5,899 nt of DNA, from assembly GCA_902766575.1 (NCBI GenBank), contig CACXED010000335.1, positions 1 through 5,899 of the forward strand, written 5' to 3'. The DNA is from an uncultured Ruminococcus sp. (GTDB taxonomy: Bacteria; Bacillota; Clostridia; Oscillospirales; CAG-272). Position numbers and translations under genes: made by a program. The notes under the pieces were generated by a model. It was not told where the DNA came from and searched no databases. It was given only the letters and a program-made list of their open reading frames with translations. This document shows, piece by piece, positions 5,812 to 5,899 of this stretch; position 1 is the stretch's first letter; every line of letters starts with the position of its first letter.

Positions 5812-5899
5812 TTGAGCTCCTCATCGCCGACAAGCGCGAGATATTCCTGTCCGACCGAATTTTCCTTCCACTTTCTGACTATCCGGTAGCCGATCGGTG
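5808..5899 (-). CDS. C-terminal 29 codons of an unidentified gene upstream of the SDR
   Basis: Only the end is in the window, so the gene is cut by the right edge. The readable frame gives a tail containing GYRIVRKWKEN and ending QEYLALVGDEELK, then TGA at 5808-5810. That stop overlaps the SDR start codon (ATGA), and the SDR ribosome binding site lies within this coding tail, a usual sign of translational coupling. The other two minus-strand frames stop within the same stretch. I do not recognise the family. The pairing suggests it acts in the same pathway as the SDR. Confidence 0.6.
   Translation of the reverse strand, partial: PIGYRIVRKWKENSVGQEYLALVGDEELK

Overview
The window looks like chromosomal DNA from a low-to-mid GC Firmicute, most likely an anaerobic gut Clostridia (Oscillospiraceae/Ruminococcus-like). 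The reasons are GC-rich coding sequence set against very AT-rich promoters with consensus sigma-A hexamers, strong AGGAG-type ribosome binding sites, a lipobox lipoprotein, and the style of the ECF sigma factor with a long C-terminal extension. This is an inference from sequence character, not a taxonomic match.

Layout. Positions 1-104 hold a consensus promoter (TTGACA, 17 bp, TATAAT) whose -10 region is duplicated as a 17-bp tandem repeat. It drives a 759-residue lipoprotein (105-2384, +) that joins a beta-propeller-like N-terminal half to an ABC-type solute-binding half. A GC-rich terminator with a nested hairpin follows (2413-2477). The 279-bp gap then carries an extended -10 promoter and a leader hairpin that starts at the predicted transcription start. 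They lead into an 810-residue gene (2664-5096, +, GTG start). Its product is an ECF-type sigma factor fused to a transmembrane helix, a CBM9/DOMON-like beta-sandwich and seven 21-residue leucine-rich repeats. A bidirectional terminator (5098-5140) separates it from a convergent minus-strand operon. That operon contains a compact short-chain dehydrogenase/reductase (5158-5811) and, upstream of it with an ATGA overlap, the last 29 codons of an unidentified gene (5808-5899).

How the parts may work together. The most unusual object is the sigma fusion. The positive-inside rule places the sigma domains in the cytoplasm and the CBM9-like plus LRR domains outside the cell. One polypeptide would therefore contain ligand sensor, membrane anchor and promoter-recognition factor, the job normally split between an ECF sigma factor and a separate transmembrane anti-sigma. 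Next to it, but in its own transcription unit, lies a surface lipoprotein with a binding-protein fold and no transporter permease in view. A surface-sensing role for the pair is plausible but unproven. The SDR operon runs the other way and need not be related.
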